Shown: piece after piece, positions 1 to 10,643 of the stretch
How the letters are laid out: every line of letters starts with the position of its first letter
How positions within the stretch are numbered: position 1 is the stretch's first letter
From: Neoechinorhynchus agilis
Taxonomy: Eukaryota; Acanthocephala
Length of the DNA stretch: 64,000 nt
Assembly (NCBI GenBank): GCA_051530055.1
Contig: CM121342.1
Coordinates: 13,826,001-13,890,000 of the forward strand
Direction of reading: 5' to 3'
Notes under the pieces: model-generated
What the model was told of the DNA's origin: nothing
The model's database searches: none
What the model saw: only the letters and a program-made list of their open reading frames with translations
Program-made: the position numbers and the translations under genes

Positions 1-84
1 CTGCGGACCTTTTTGGAAGTAGCGAATCTGTCAACCCGAGTCTATTGGATAAAACATAGGATTGACAATAATCTAAAACCTATT

Positions 85-175
85 TAGATGATTGAGAAGG
101 CGAGGTTTCTTCTCTTTCGAAATATTTCAGTACAATAAAATGATTTTTAACCGGGTGATTATCTTCACCACAAGT
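85..175 (+). repeat. Decayed copy of the hammerhead-like dispersed repeat
   Basis: The stretch contains a short hairpin followed by CGAAATATTTC and AATAAAATGATTTTTAACCGG. It lines up by eye with copies near 415, 2260, 1780-1850 (minus) and 63440. The CTGATGA block of the better copies is altered here (ATTGAGA), so no active ribozyme is expected. The surrounding 1-1080 holds no convincing gene. Confidence 0.45.
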
Positions 176-414
176 CAAAATAATGTAAATGTACTTGGCA
201 TTGCAGTTGGATCAAGAATGACATACACAGATGAACTGCTGTCAAGCTTGAAGAGATTACAGATCAAAGCAGTAAAAAGGAAAAATTATAAAACAAAAAC
301 ATTTGAACAAACGAAAATGTTCTTAAAAACTTGAAAAGAATTCATGGGGGTGCCGCTGTGAAAAAAGCCACACATAAATACTGAACGAAAGTTACCGAAT
401 AAGAAAAACATATT

Positions 415-520
415 ATTTTTAGATGACTGATGAGGAGGCGAGGTTACCTCCTCGCGAGATATTTCAAATAAACTAAAAATATGTAATGACCGGGATTATG
501 TTCATCAAAATTATACTTTT
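415..520 (+). repeat. Copy of the hammerhead-like dispersed repeat
   Basis: CTGATGA (426-432) is followed by a strong hairpin (GCGAGG with CCTCGC) and then GAGATATTTC, against GAAATATTTC in the better copies. Flanking TTTTTAG and CTAAAAA can pair as a distant stem I. One core adenine is replaced, so this is probably a decayed member. Confidence 0.5.
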
Positions 521-1161
521 ACTAACCCCAAGGATTTTCTATCGATGATTTTCTTAAATATGCGCTAAAAGCAAGAAGTATAAAATGCAAAGATTGCTTT
601 CTGTCTTGTTTGTATGAACACTGAATTATTATTTTCGTTCATAGTTTGTGGAACGATGCGAATTGGACCTATTTGAGATTTTCCTGGCGTTTCTCTACTC
701 CTTTTTCAATTATCGATTGATTTGTTTGTGCTCTTCTGGAAATATCACCTATGTTTTTTGTTCACTGAACCGGTTTTTATAAACTCGATTAAAAACATTG
801 TTAATCGCTCGTCAGTCTTAGAATCAACTTAAAAAATAATTCCTAGATGTTTTTACTGGCAAGCCGGTTCTATTGATTCAGATCTAGGTCATCCCTTCAC
901 AAAATAATGCTTTTAATATTGAAAGCCTGTGAACGGTGAAGATTAGTGAATTTTTTACAATCGGGAATTTCACTATTAAGCGGTCTTTTTCGCCACTAAA
1001 CTCGCGTTAAACTTTCGAAAATTGAATTTCGGCATCCTTGTCTTATCTTTTTAAAACTGCAATGTTTTATCTTAAATTTTAATGTTTAAGTGTTGGTTTT
1101 AGCTTTAGACTGTTGCCTGATAGACATTTATAAAAGTCAACTTGTTAGTCGTCATTTAAAG

Positions 1162-1554
1162 ATGGATTCGAAACCTCCGCGGCCATCCAAAGGTACATCG
1201 CGGATCCATTATTATGAAAACGAACGGCACTTTCAGAAAGCTCTTGATAGCAATCACATTGTTGTGGTAAAATTCTTTACTCATTGGTGCGGCCGATGTT
1301 ATGGCGACAAGAATACACTAAATAATTTTTTAAATAGATCATTATCTGCTGGTATCTTGTTTGCCAAAGTGGATTTAGATGAAGCTGTTGGTCTCCTTAG
1401 CAAGTATGAAATCAAAGTATTCCCAACGTATATTATATTTGTTAACGGGCAAGAACATAGTCGTTATATGCTTGAAGAAATCGATAAATTGGATGAATGC
1501 ATAAAGGTGCTTACGTTTAAACCTCAGACGATTGATGATGGCATCGAGCACTAA
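1162..1554 (+). CDS. Thioredoxin-like protein with a CGRC active site
   Basis: This 130-residue protein has one thioredoxin fold. The redox motif WCGRC lies about residues 43-47, differing from the classical WCGPC by Arg for Pro, which in this family usually shifts the redox potential. The FPTYIIFVNG stretch carries the cis-proline that faces the active site. The frame is open 24 codons upstream but has no ATG there, so the ATG at 1162 is chosen. A TATA-like TTTATAAAAG lies about 30 bases upstream and an AATAAA poly(A) signal at 1638-1643. No signal peptide is seen in the 1162-start product, so a cytosolic disulfide reductase role is inferred. A nucleoredoxin- or TMX-like role cannot be excluded. 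The gene has no introns and stands alone among repeats. Confidence 0.75.
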   Translation: MDSKPPRPSKGTSRIHYYENERHFQKALDSNHIVVVKFFTHWCGRCYGDKNTLNNFLNRSLSAGILFAKVDLDEAVGLLSKYEIKVFPTYIIFVNGQEHSRYMLEEIDKLDECIKVLTFKPQTIDDGIEH

Positions 1555-1774
1555 GGAAACAGGTTCTTCTAATGTTCTCTTATTGTCCATAACAAAAAAG
1601 GACGATGAAGATGTATGTTAGAAACTCTTTCATACCTAATAAAGGACACTGCTTTAAACGACCTTGAAAAAACTTGCTAATAATCGTTTGGACGCATTTA
1701 CGCTTTCAAAGAAGTCGCTCATAAAAGAATCTGAGTAATCTATACGTTTGTTCCTCCAAAAAGAATGAAATTCC

Positions 1775-2130
1775 CATTACTAAAATAATTCGTCCAACAA
1801 TCATATTAATTATGAAATATTTTGCGAGTAAGCATCTCGCCTCATCAGTCATTGTTCGCATTTTCATCATTAAATTTTAGTTAAGGCATAAAGCCAAACC
1901 AATTACATCAGAGAAGTGATATAACCACATAGTCTCTAATGCACGGTTAAGAGTTTGTACATTCCTCCGGATCCTCAGATATCTACAGAAGGCGGGACTC
2001 ATCAGTGAGTTTCCTCCCCTCAGCGATATTTCGTCCTCTTTGGCTGTGCGTAATCGGCGGTGACGGATTCGAACCAGTTGACCCAAACTGGAATCTGAAG
2101 CATTAGTCCACTTGACCACCTCGACACAAC
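1775..2130 (-). mobile_element. tRNA-headed SINE-like repeat with hammerhead-like cores
   Basis: On the minus strand, 2127-2046 reads like a decayed tRNA: GGTCAAGTGG resembles a pol III A box and GGTTCGAATCC is a perfect B box. Acceptor and T stems pair poorly, so it is not called a working tRNA. Downstream come GGACGAAATATC and CTGATGAGTCC (2033-1991), hammerhead core blocks in permuted order, and then ACTGATGAGGCGAGATG with ACTCGC (about 1845-1815). The middle part, TATCTGAGGATCCGGAGGAA, recurs at the right end of the window, and GGAAACTCA-TGATGAGTCC recurs at 11.29 kb, so this is a dispersed family. Confidence 0.6.
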
Positions 2131-2259
2131 TACGAAATATCAAACTCAGTCAGTTTTTCGACTCAGGGTGAGCGCTGTATTCTATTTTAAGTTTTACTGG
2201 CAACCCTATTTGTTTCATATCATCATTAAATTGTAGTTTGTTCCTTAATTGCGAATAGG

Positions 2260-2350
2260 ACACTTAAACAATGACTGATGAGGCGATAACAATGACTGAT
2301 GAGGCGATATGTTTACTCGCGAAATATTTCCTAGTAATAAAGGAATCTTT
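2260..2350 (+). repeat. Hammerhead-like repeat with a duplicated 5' core
   Basis: The block AACAATGACTGATGAGGCGAT occurs twice in tandem (about 2268-2309). The second copy continues into ATGTTTACTCGCGAAATATTTC. CTGATGA, a GCGA/TCGC stem II and GAAA are all present, and stem III would be the palindrome ATAT. Only two or three base pairs of stem I are seen, so cleavage activity is doubtful. Confidence 0.5.
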
Positions 2351-2359
2351 AACCAGAAT

Positions 2360-3526
2360 ATTGCCATTGTGACCTTCGAGAAACGAATCATTATTTGAGC
2401 ACTTCCTTTAAAAGGTGTACTCGTAAAATATATAGGGACGACGATATGATTCATGGACAAGTGGTGTGTGTTTTTTGCAATTGTGACAAATGTACGTGAG
2501 TATGACAGCGAGAAACGGAATACCAGTTCATCAATAAAAATAATTTGATATTAACGGTTTAGTAGAAAGCTGTCTTTTTTTTAAAGGCTTAAAAATAATG
2601 TAGCTGAACTCATTAAATTTATTTGTCTTGAATTCCAATTGTGCTGGTAGGAAAGGTGTTAAACAACTTGAAGCTTTTAAATAGGAGCAATCATATGAAA
2701 TGATTTATCTCCGAGTACGGAAAGTACAACATGGAAGTGTTATACCCTTCAATAAGCGATCACCGAACACTGATCGAAGCCTGGCCAATATCGGCTTGTT
2801 GCTTAAAGGCCACGGAATTTCGTGTGTTAATTCGTATTCGGTTTGATCTTTCCATACCAATAATAACTGAGATGTATGTTCAAAAACCATTCAAAATTTG
2901 TCCAGCCAGTCTTAATCGTTTCCGTTAAACTTTTTTGTGCGTTCCGTGATCGGATAATATTCTTAATGAAGATTGTGTACATGTCACTGTGATATTGCTT
3001 AACAGATAGACAACTAAATATTGCATGTCATTGGTTGCTTTGCAATATTGCAAGAATTTTGTAAAGTAACTCCCTTTTTAATTAGAACGACACATTCTTG
3101 GGTTAGGCTGTGGGTGCAATTTACACATTTAGTTTTAAATGCTAGTCACAGGCTGAGATTGAGTTCAAAGTAAAGAACAGTTGGTTATCTCTCCGGTATC
3201 TATGACTTTTTCTCAGGTTTTCGTCTCGGTAGCACACACATAGTATCTTTAACCTTTCATATGGGAGCGTCATGCATCCATTCAAAAAAATCATGTTAAA
3301 CTACCATTTTGGCCTTTAAACGTTAAACCTTTTCCCCTCCCGCCCTTTCAAATGAAGTAAAGTTATTCCTATCGAAGAAACGAGCATTCAATCTTAATGG
3401 ATTCTATCTACCTACTTTTACATATTCACTCCTTCCCGTAAGTTACCCGTTCAAGTGAGTCATCATTTTCCTTTCCCAGAAAGGTAGGAGCTTTTTGCGT
3501 GGCAAACACAACAACTGTTGCTTTCA
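2360..3526. other. Intergenic stretch without a recognised gene
   Basis: Only short overlapping open frames on both strands, without domain signals, are seen here. No repeat beyond those listed was recognised. Confidence 0.5.
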
Positions 3527-4387
3527 ATGTTCAAAACTTATCAAATCAGTTTTTTATTGGGCATTATATTAATATCGATCAGATCCGAAATCCTGTCTCA
3601 AATTCACATGATATGGCTTGACGGGAACATTCCAGAGAAATACATAAAATATATCGAAGAATGCAAATCACTCAATCCCACGTACAATCTTTCAATGTGG
3701 AACAACGAGGACATCTATGAACTAATGCGAAACGAATACGCGCAATTCATCGACTTATACAATCAATTAGAGTCCGTCGAGAAAACAGATTTAGCTCGAT
3801 TAATGATACTGCATTCGAAAGGTGGAATTTATATGGATATCGATCATAAATGCCTTAACGTCGGGTTCATCAATGGATCGATACTTAAAAATGATATTCC
3901 TGATAATAAAGCCTTTACAAATGAAAGCTTGGGATTAGAACACGATACAGATGTTCTTCTAAGGAGAATCGGATTTGGATTATCAAACAGTTTCATGGCA
4001 TCGAAAAAAGGAAGCGATTTCGTTTTAAGGTTGATGGAAAGAATAGATAAATGGCGATTTAGATACCTAAGGAGCATGCCTTACGTTCATACAATGATAT
4101 CCAGCGGTCCCTTTGCACTAAGCTCGTTTGTTCGTTCATACGGAGGACAGTCAAAGATCACTTTAATATCGAATGACGCAGCCAACGAAGTATTTTTGCA
4201 TTTCAGGGAAGGTTTATGGCACCGATGGGACGGTAAGGTGTTCTTTTTCCTGAACAATCACACAATGATGATCGTACCTCTTGTATGCGTTTTCATCGGT
4301 TTTTGTTTTAGAATGTTCATGATGCGACGGCGATTGCCTTGGAGAAGAAATATTCGCTTAAATTTGCTTTTGACTAGATACAAATAG
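3527..4387 (+). CDS. DXD-motif glycosyltransferase (GT32/SUR1-OCH1-like), membrane anchored
   Basis: This intronless gene encodes 286 residues. Family signs are IHMIWL near the N terminus, then a TDLARLMILHSKGGIYMDID block, in which DID is the metal- and nucleotide-sugar-binding DXD, and later NSFMASKKGSDF, matching the conserved N-F-M-A-S element. A hydrophobic segment near residues 6-20 looks like a signal anchor, and a second membrane segment lies near 248-270, followed by a basic tail (MMRRRLPWRR). A Golgi or ER luminal mannosyl- or other hexosyl-transferase is inferred; the acceptor is unknown. The ATG at 3527 is the first in frame. AATAAA follows at about 4407. Closest remembered relatives are fungal MIPC synthase or OCH1-like enzymes, so horizontal origin is possible but untested. 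Confidence 0.72.
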   Translation: MFKTYQISFLLGIILISIRSEILSQIHMIWLDGNIPEKYIKYIEECKSLNPTYNLSMWNNEDIYELMRNEYAQFIDLYNQLESVEKTDLARLMILHSKGGIYMDIDHKCLNVGFINGSILKNDIPDNKAFTNESLGLEHDTDVLLRRIGFGLSNSFMASKKGSDFVLRLMERIDKWRFRYLRSMPYVHTMISSGPFALSSFVRSYGGQSKITLISNDAANEVFLHFREGLWHRWDGKVFFFLNNHTMMIVPLVCVFIGFCFRMFMMRRRLPWRRNIRLNLLLTRYK

Positions 4388-4748
4388 CACCAAATGCAGG
4401 CGAGAAAATAAACATTTAAAACGATTCCGGGTTTATGTGAACCTTGAAGGAAAATTTAACACGACCCAGAATTAATTTTGTTTTAACGAAATCGGCAGCA
4501 CATACATCAAAATTCGTTTTGTGAAATTTAGCGTACCTGTATGCTTCAATAGTAGGCATTGATGAATTACACACACGATAGAGACAAAGCATCAGTGGTT
4601 GCGGCTTGGCGCAATAAAAATAGTGAACGTATTTCAGGATGTAAATCTAAGAACAATCTCTATAAACGTTGTGAGTTTTCTAGGTAAAATGGTAACAAAT
4701 TAGCTTCTAATTTCTATGAAAATAAACCGTAACATAGAAAACTTATCA

Positions 4749-5057
4749 TTTTTTATTTTATTTATCCTTACACTTAGACCAGATTGAGTTGATTGGTCTT
4801 GTGACATCTCCTTTTTGGCCTCTCGGCTATATTCCTTTGGGAGCCTTTCGGCTAACTCACACACATCGGAGGCGCTCTGCCGCACTCGAAGGGACAGGGC
4901 CAACCCACTTTTTTTGGGAGGCCGATGGGTGATCTCAAACCTAAACCCACCCTTCCAGCAGCCTCGCACACCCGTGGAACCCAGCGACCGGTGGCTTTGA
5001 ACCATCGACATATCGAGCGCATTATGAACGCGCACAATACACGGCCACTGGGCTCCT
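4749..5057 (-). mobile_element. tRNA-derived SINE with 11-bp target-site duplication
   Basis: The element is GC-rich against AT-rich flanks and is bounded by the direct repeat AAAACTTATCA at 4738-4748 and 5058-5068. On the minus strand it begins with a tRNA-like head: GGAGCCC pairs with GGGTTCC, and GCGCG-TTCATAA-TGCGC forms an anticodon arm reading CAT (Met), followed by GATGGTTCAAAGCCACC as a T arm. A roughly 200-bp body with AGCCGAAAGGCT hairpins follows, then an A-rich tail (GATAAATAAAATAAAAAA). The clean duplication suggests a fairly young insertion. Confidence 0.75.
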
Positions 5058-5639
5058 AAAACTTATCAAAAACGATATTTAAGTGATTTCAAGTCATCAT
5101 TTTATTCAGATGTTTAGTAAATTTTAACGTGCATTGCGCATTTAAATACGATTGCTTTTCGCACTTCAACATGTTTTCACAACCTGTTGTTAAATTGGAA
5201 CTGGATCAGAGGGAATGCACCAACGCACATCACCGGGAACCTCCGGATGATAGAATGGATGCAAAAAAGGAGATGAGAAGAACTAATCAAGAAAAGTTTA
5301 GTATGGGATAGAATACACAGAGTACATTTTTATCCCATTTGAATGAGAAAATGAATGTTGACTTTGAAGAGATTTTGAGAAACAAAAATGAGGTGGTTAT
5401 TTCAAATAATGGATTGCCGGTCCCAAACCCATCAGAGTTGCTATATCAAAAACTCCCTATTAGACAGGAAGATTTTTGACTAAAATTAAAAAAGAGGGCA
5501 TGGGTTCGTTTATAGTGGGAGATTTGGGAAGGGAATACTCCAGGGGGATGATAAAACCTAAAAAGTTACATGGCAACTTTCGCTTCCAAATTAAAAAAGT
5601 TTTGTCACTAAATGGCATGGGCTGTTCTTTTTTGTAGGT

Positions 5640-7585
5640 GAAAGCTATTGGAATATAAAAATATACCGTATATAGATTTATCAAGAAGATCATCTTTGGT
5701 GGTGTTCAATCCATCGTTTAATATGGATAATCAGGACTTAGAGGGTTTAAAAAAGAAATTTGGTTTTTCGGAGATAAGATATTTGAGCTATAAAAAAAAT
5801 AGAGAGCTCTATGCTATGTTGGTGACGGACACTCAAAACAAAATTGATATTTGATGATTCCATTTTGACTACATTTTCACGCAGTCCTTCCAACTAAAGC
5901 GATCAATAAATGGGTCAATAGGGGAGCTACATACTCTGCTTCAGCAAATCCTAGGGTTGATTCTTTAAAAGAACCAATTAGTATTCTACAAGAACAAATA
6001 AGCGTGCTGGTGGAATGCTCTTTGTATAAAAATACCATCTCTATGGATAGAAAAGTTCAAAACACAGAGGAGCAGAATAGTAAGAACATAGTTTGATTTG
6101 ATGTAGAAGTTTTTCCATCAGTGGAAACACCCACAGATGAAGAGAAAAAGGTGGTTTTGCCCAGGAAAGTGCCTGATAAAGGGAGGATAGGTATAAATTC
6201 ACACTAAAATTTTTTTATGAAAAATAAAAATGATAAAAAGAAAAGAAGATCCTTTTAAAATAAATATATGAATTTAAACAGAATTATTTCATATAATGTT
6301 TCGAGATCGCCTCAACTATCACAAAATGTAAAAAAAATATAGATAAAACAGTAAATGATGTGAGTATAATCTGCTTTCTGGAATCAGGATTTATACAATT
6401 ATATTCATCTAATAATTTTACATATTATCAACCATTCTCCAATATTGAGGGTCAACCCAATGTTGGATTTTCGGGATTAATTCAAATTTTGATAAGAACT
6501 TCGTTAAACCCTAAGCTATTATGGCAACAAAATGAAGAGAATTTTGCAATACAACCCATTGCAATGGATTGTCCCATGTTAAAAGGAAGTCGGTGGATCG
6601 TAAGTCACATTTACCTTTCGCTGGGCAAAGTGGGGTGGTTCAAGACCAAAAAAATGTAATGGTTAAAGGGAAGGGAACTGGATTTTATAATTGGGGACTT
6701 CAACTACAAAACGACTAGCAGTGATGGAAGAGTGGACTAAATCATGAATAATTCATCACACACCATATCCCTCTTTTCACAATTATTCAAGGCATGCTCA
6801 CTCTTTCATTGATGGAGCGATTTAAAAAAAGAACTAAATATCTCAATTAGAACAACGGGGCAGATTTTTAAAAACAGATCGATGGGCCACGATCTTATTA
6901 CTTATGAATTGGGCCCTGGACTTAACAGCTAGAGTAATATTGTCAAACTCAACATAGAGGCTTTTATTAAGGAATAACTATAAGGCTATCCCTGGTAAAG
7001 GATTTGGAACTGACTTTTATCAATGAACTTTTATCGAAAGTTGCAGGGAAAAATTTAATAAATTTTAAACCAAGGAGGCAAAAAAGAGTTTCTAGGGAGA
7101 CAAGTGCAATAATGAGAAGAGCCATAATTGAAGACATAAAAGGAAACATTGTAATTGCTAAACAATTGAGAGAAAGGTTTTTAAAGAAATATTTTTGGAA
7201 AAGGTGAATATAGATAAGAATATTTTAATTCCAAAAATAAAAGAACAGTTAGTTCGCCGGGAGACGTGCGACTAATTTCTATTCAAAACCCAATTATTTT
7301 CGGATTGGAAAGGGTGGTGAACAACCATCTAATAAATAGATTAATAAGTAAAAAATAATACCTAACTATTGCTATGGGTTCGTCGTAACTGGGAGAGGAG
7401 TGAATTCGTTAATTGCACAACTTAACCTAGAAAATGAAGGAATTAAGGCTTGTAATAAGCTACTCTTAGAGGTGGACATTAATAGGGCCTTCGACGCCGT
7501 AGATAGGAATTTCAGGATCGCTACTTTCACCCACCTTTTTCTTAGTAGGAATTGCTCACCTGTTAAAAACTCAGGAAAATAAACA
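5640..7585 (+). mobile_element. Decayed LINE: endonuclease and RT remnants
   Basis: Scattered frames show pieces of a non-LTR retrotransposon. Around 6680-6730 the frame reads ELDFIIGDFNY, the apurinic-endonuclease G-D-F-N block. At about 7390-7510 it reads GRGVNSLIAQLN followed by LLLEVDINRAFDAVDR, the RT motif A region (Asp-x-x-x-Ala-Phe-Asp). Many stops and frame changes lie between, so it is a relic. The PLE begins directly after it, suggesting insertion into or beside the LINE. The clade was not determined. Confidence 0.6.
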
Positions 7586-7589
7586 ATGC

Positions 7590-10545
7590 CAGCTCGTTGG
7601 ACGGCGAAAGCTTGGTGTTTGAATATCTTTCAGTCGGATTGTCTATCAAACAATCATAACTAAATAAAACATGCGGCTGAACAACCAAGCAGCGCTTAGT
7701 AATCTTATCGACATGCGGATGGACAGTCCGATCTTCGCTGCTGCCAAGAACTACATTGCGATGTTGGAACGCCTGAAGGGCCACGAACAGCGGATTCAGT
7801 TCCTCATAAGTTGCCTCCGAAATAAAATACTCCCTGCATTCCTCGATGGTGTCCGTGTGCCGATGGGTTTTTTGCGTGAGAAGCGCATCAGGGAAAATCT
7901 ATGGAGGTTCCGGTTTGTTTGCCTCAAAGTCAAGATAAGAAATACCTGGAACGATCTACAATGTTTGAGGAAGGATCTCGATATATGTAAGCAGTATTTG
8001 TCAGAAGTGTTGGGAAAGGAGGAATTTTCGCGTGTGATGGATATCGCGCTGGATGCTGGCAAAACTGCGAAGCGAACTTCCAAAGATCGAATGAAAGCGA
8101 AATATGCCGCGTTATGCGAATCGAAGGTCGATCCGAGCCGACCGAGGAGTCAAGTCCTACTCACCGACCGGATGACGTGAATTCCGGATGGAATGTTGAA
8201 TAGAGATGAACGTATGGTTCTCTCACGTGGACCGTCCTTTGCACCGACACATGCACTGAGGAAAGAGGATGTATTCCAATTGCAAGTGGACGTCGCGCGC
8301 TTAGCGTACCAACTACGGGTAAAAGCTGTTCGTGATGGGGAACGTCTGGTTGCTGCAGAGGCTAATGCACCGCCTAGTTGTGAACCTGAGTGTGTCTCGC
8401 GATCTCGACCGCGTTTTGATTTCGAAAGGAATGTATTCGCAGTACCGAGAGCTGATGACCACACCGAGAGAAAATTGTTGATGTTGCGAGAGGGCATAGA
8501 AAACTTGACGGATCGTTATATGGATTACCGCTCGAAACCGAATCTTCCGTTGAGTGAACGACGAGCACTGAGGTCTCTGAAAGAGAAAGTGCAAAAGAAG
8601 GAGATGAGGATAACAGTGAGCGATAATGCAGGTGATCTCGTGGCGATGGAAAGCAGCGTGGAAAGTGCGATGATGGGGACGTTATTGGGTCACACTGATA
8701 CATATACAATGGCGACAAAAGACGAATGTGAGCAACAGCGCAAGGAGTTGAATGCTGCTCTTCGAAAAGTGATATCGGCTCGAGAGTTGAAAGGGATGAG
8801 CAGTTTCACACACGGTCCATTACGTACGCCGGTGATGTACGGATTGGTCAAGACACACAAGATGCATATTGGTCCGGTTACACCGCAAGCAGCCTCATTG
8901 CTGAAATGCAGACCAATCATATCTGCGGTTAATGGACCAGCGTACCGTGTTTCTCGTTTCCTGGCTTCGGCTATCGGTCCATTGCTACGGAGGACACTGG
9001 CATTTGTGAGTAATACTGATGAGCTGCTATCAACGTTGCGATCGCGACAGAATGAATTGACCAACAGTCGCGTAATGTCTTTTGATTTCGTGGCATTGTA
9101 CACCAATGTGGACAACGAGGGAGCAGTACGTGCGCTGGAGAAAAGGTTGAAGGAGAATGAGGATCTTGACCTCTTTGGTCTACTACCAGACGATGTTATT
9201 GGTCTGAAACGATTGGTATTGAAGTGCAACCTTTTTCGTTATCGAAACCAGCTATATAAGCAAGTTCGTGGTCTCGCAATGGGAAATAGTTTAGCTCCGG
9301 TATTGGCCATCCTCTACCTCGATGACCTGGAAAGACTGCACATCTATCCACATTTAGCGTCGAGTCAAGTTTACCTCCGCTATGTGGACGATGTGTTGCT
9401 GACCTTCACCGAGGATGATGAGGTCGATACCATTGAGTCACTATTAAATTCAATGGACTCGAATAGGAGGATTTAAGTTACAAGAGACCAACCTTCGGAC
9501 TACCTGCCATTCCTCAATCTCCGCTTCAAATCCGACGATGTGTCCAACTTCAATTGGTATCGAAAGCCATGCAGGAAGTCGATTGTGATGCACCGAGATT
9601 CTCACCATCCTTGGGCGATGAAAGCGGCGATATACGCTGGTATGCATAAATCGGCAACCACCTGCTCATCGTCGTGGGACGCGAAGCGTGGAGCGGTGGA
9701 AGCAGTAAACAAGATCTTCGCGGACAACGGATATTCGACAGAGGAGATCGAAGGATTCCAGCGAGAAGTTGAAAATAGAATTAGACGAGACGCTGGACCC
9801 ATGAGGGAACGAAAGGACGATAGGCCGATCCTACGAATTCCGTACGTGAGTGAAATGTTCACGAAGAGAGTTAAAGTACTGCTCAGACAAGCAGGGTTGA
9901 ATGTGCGTATTGTGCACAGAGGGTGTAGAACGCTGCGGAGGATGCTGACGAGAACGAGGCATCATGAGGATCATCAGGAATGCCCTCGGTCGTGCCTAAT
10001 GTGCCGATACGCAGCAGGTGCGAGGATGGACGAAGAGCGTCAGCAAGCCATTGATCGTGACTGGAAGATGTGCGATCAGAGCAGTGTGGTCTACGAGATC
10101 CGGTGTGAACGGTGTCGGATTGACCGTGGCCACTTGGTCACGTACGTGGGCAAAACAGAAAGGCCACTTCGCCAAAGAGTAACCGAGCATGTACGAAACT
10201 CGTTGAACCCAAGTGCGCAATCGTATGTGACGACACCGTGGGCGAAACATTATTCGCGAGTCCACCCGGATCGAACAGTTCGGCTGTCCACGCGCATAAT
10301 GTACAAAGCGCAGGATCCCGTCGAACTGTCGATAGCGGAAGCGCCGATCATCTCCCGAGAGACCCGGGATCGTGAGGACTCTAGCGGGCATCGGTCGGTA
10401 GGACGCTCATTAACCAGAAGGATGAGTTGTCTGCCGTCATGAATCTCCTGTGAACCTCCACTCGCATTGCAGATTACACCCTGAAGAAGCTGTTGGACGG
10501 CGAAAGCTTGGTGTTTGAATAAAATCTATCTTTAAGTCGGTTTTC
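7590..10545 (+). mobile_element. Penelope-like element (RT plus GIY-YIG endonuclease)
   Basis: Three consecutive open blocks (7671-8180, 8193-9476, 9540-10442) make up one PLE-type polyprotein whose frame is interrupted at least twice. RT marks are KCRPIISAVNGP, VMSFDFVALYTNV (motif A), QVRGLAMGNSLAPVLA (motif B) and YLRYVDDVLLTF (motif C). The C-terminal part has a Cys cluster (CPRSCLMC ... YEIRCERC) running into TYVGKTERPLRQRVTEH, a GIY-YIG nuclease. Short direct terminal repeats of about 50 bp (GACGGCGAAAGCTTGGTGTT at 7599 and 10496) flank it; the 3' copy includes a hammerhead ribozyme and the 5' copy starts inside that ribozyme. PLEs are telomerase-related retroelements that prime on target DNA. 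Confidence 0.88.
10476..10514 (+). ncRNA. Hammerhead ribozyme in the PLE terminal repeat
   Basis: Core blocks are CTGAAGA at 10481-10487 and GAAA at 10502-10505. Stem II is GCTG (10489-10492) with CGGC (10498-10501), including one G-U pair. Stem III is the zero-loop palindrome AGCT (10505-10508), as in dimeric hammerheads. Predicted cleavage follows T10509. The next five bases, GGTGT, pair fully with ACACC (10476-10480) just before the core as stem I. Hammerheads in PLE terminal repeats are known, which supports the call. Confidence 0.82.
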
Positions 10546-10562
10546 TTGCGAGAGAAAGACCA

Positions 10563-10632
10563 CCAGAAATACGAACGCAATTCGCTAAATGGTGTATCAG
10601 AAATACGAACGCAATTCGCTAAATGGTGTATC
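10563..10632 (+). repeat. 34-bp unit in two tandem copies
   Basis: The unit beginning CAGAAATACGAACGC and ending AATGGTGTAT is present twice in a row immediately downstream of the PLE 3' repeat. The copies look identical, so the duplication is recent or an assembly effect. Confidence 0.75.
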
Positions 10633-10643
10633 AAAAAATTAAG

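Noticed and set aside
2046-2127. tRNA gene on the minus strand
   Set aside because: A and B boxes are present, but acceptor and T stems pair poorly and the segment recurs as the head of a dispersed repeat, so it is treated as SINE-derived.
4980-5057. Functional initiator or elongator tRNA(Met)
   Set aside because: The anticodon arm is perfect, but seven extra bases separate the T arm from the acceptor strand, and the unit is flanked by a target-site duplication that includes the SINE body.
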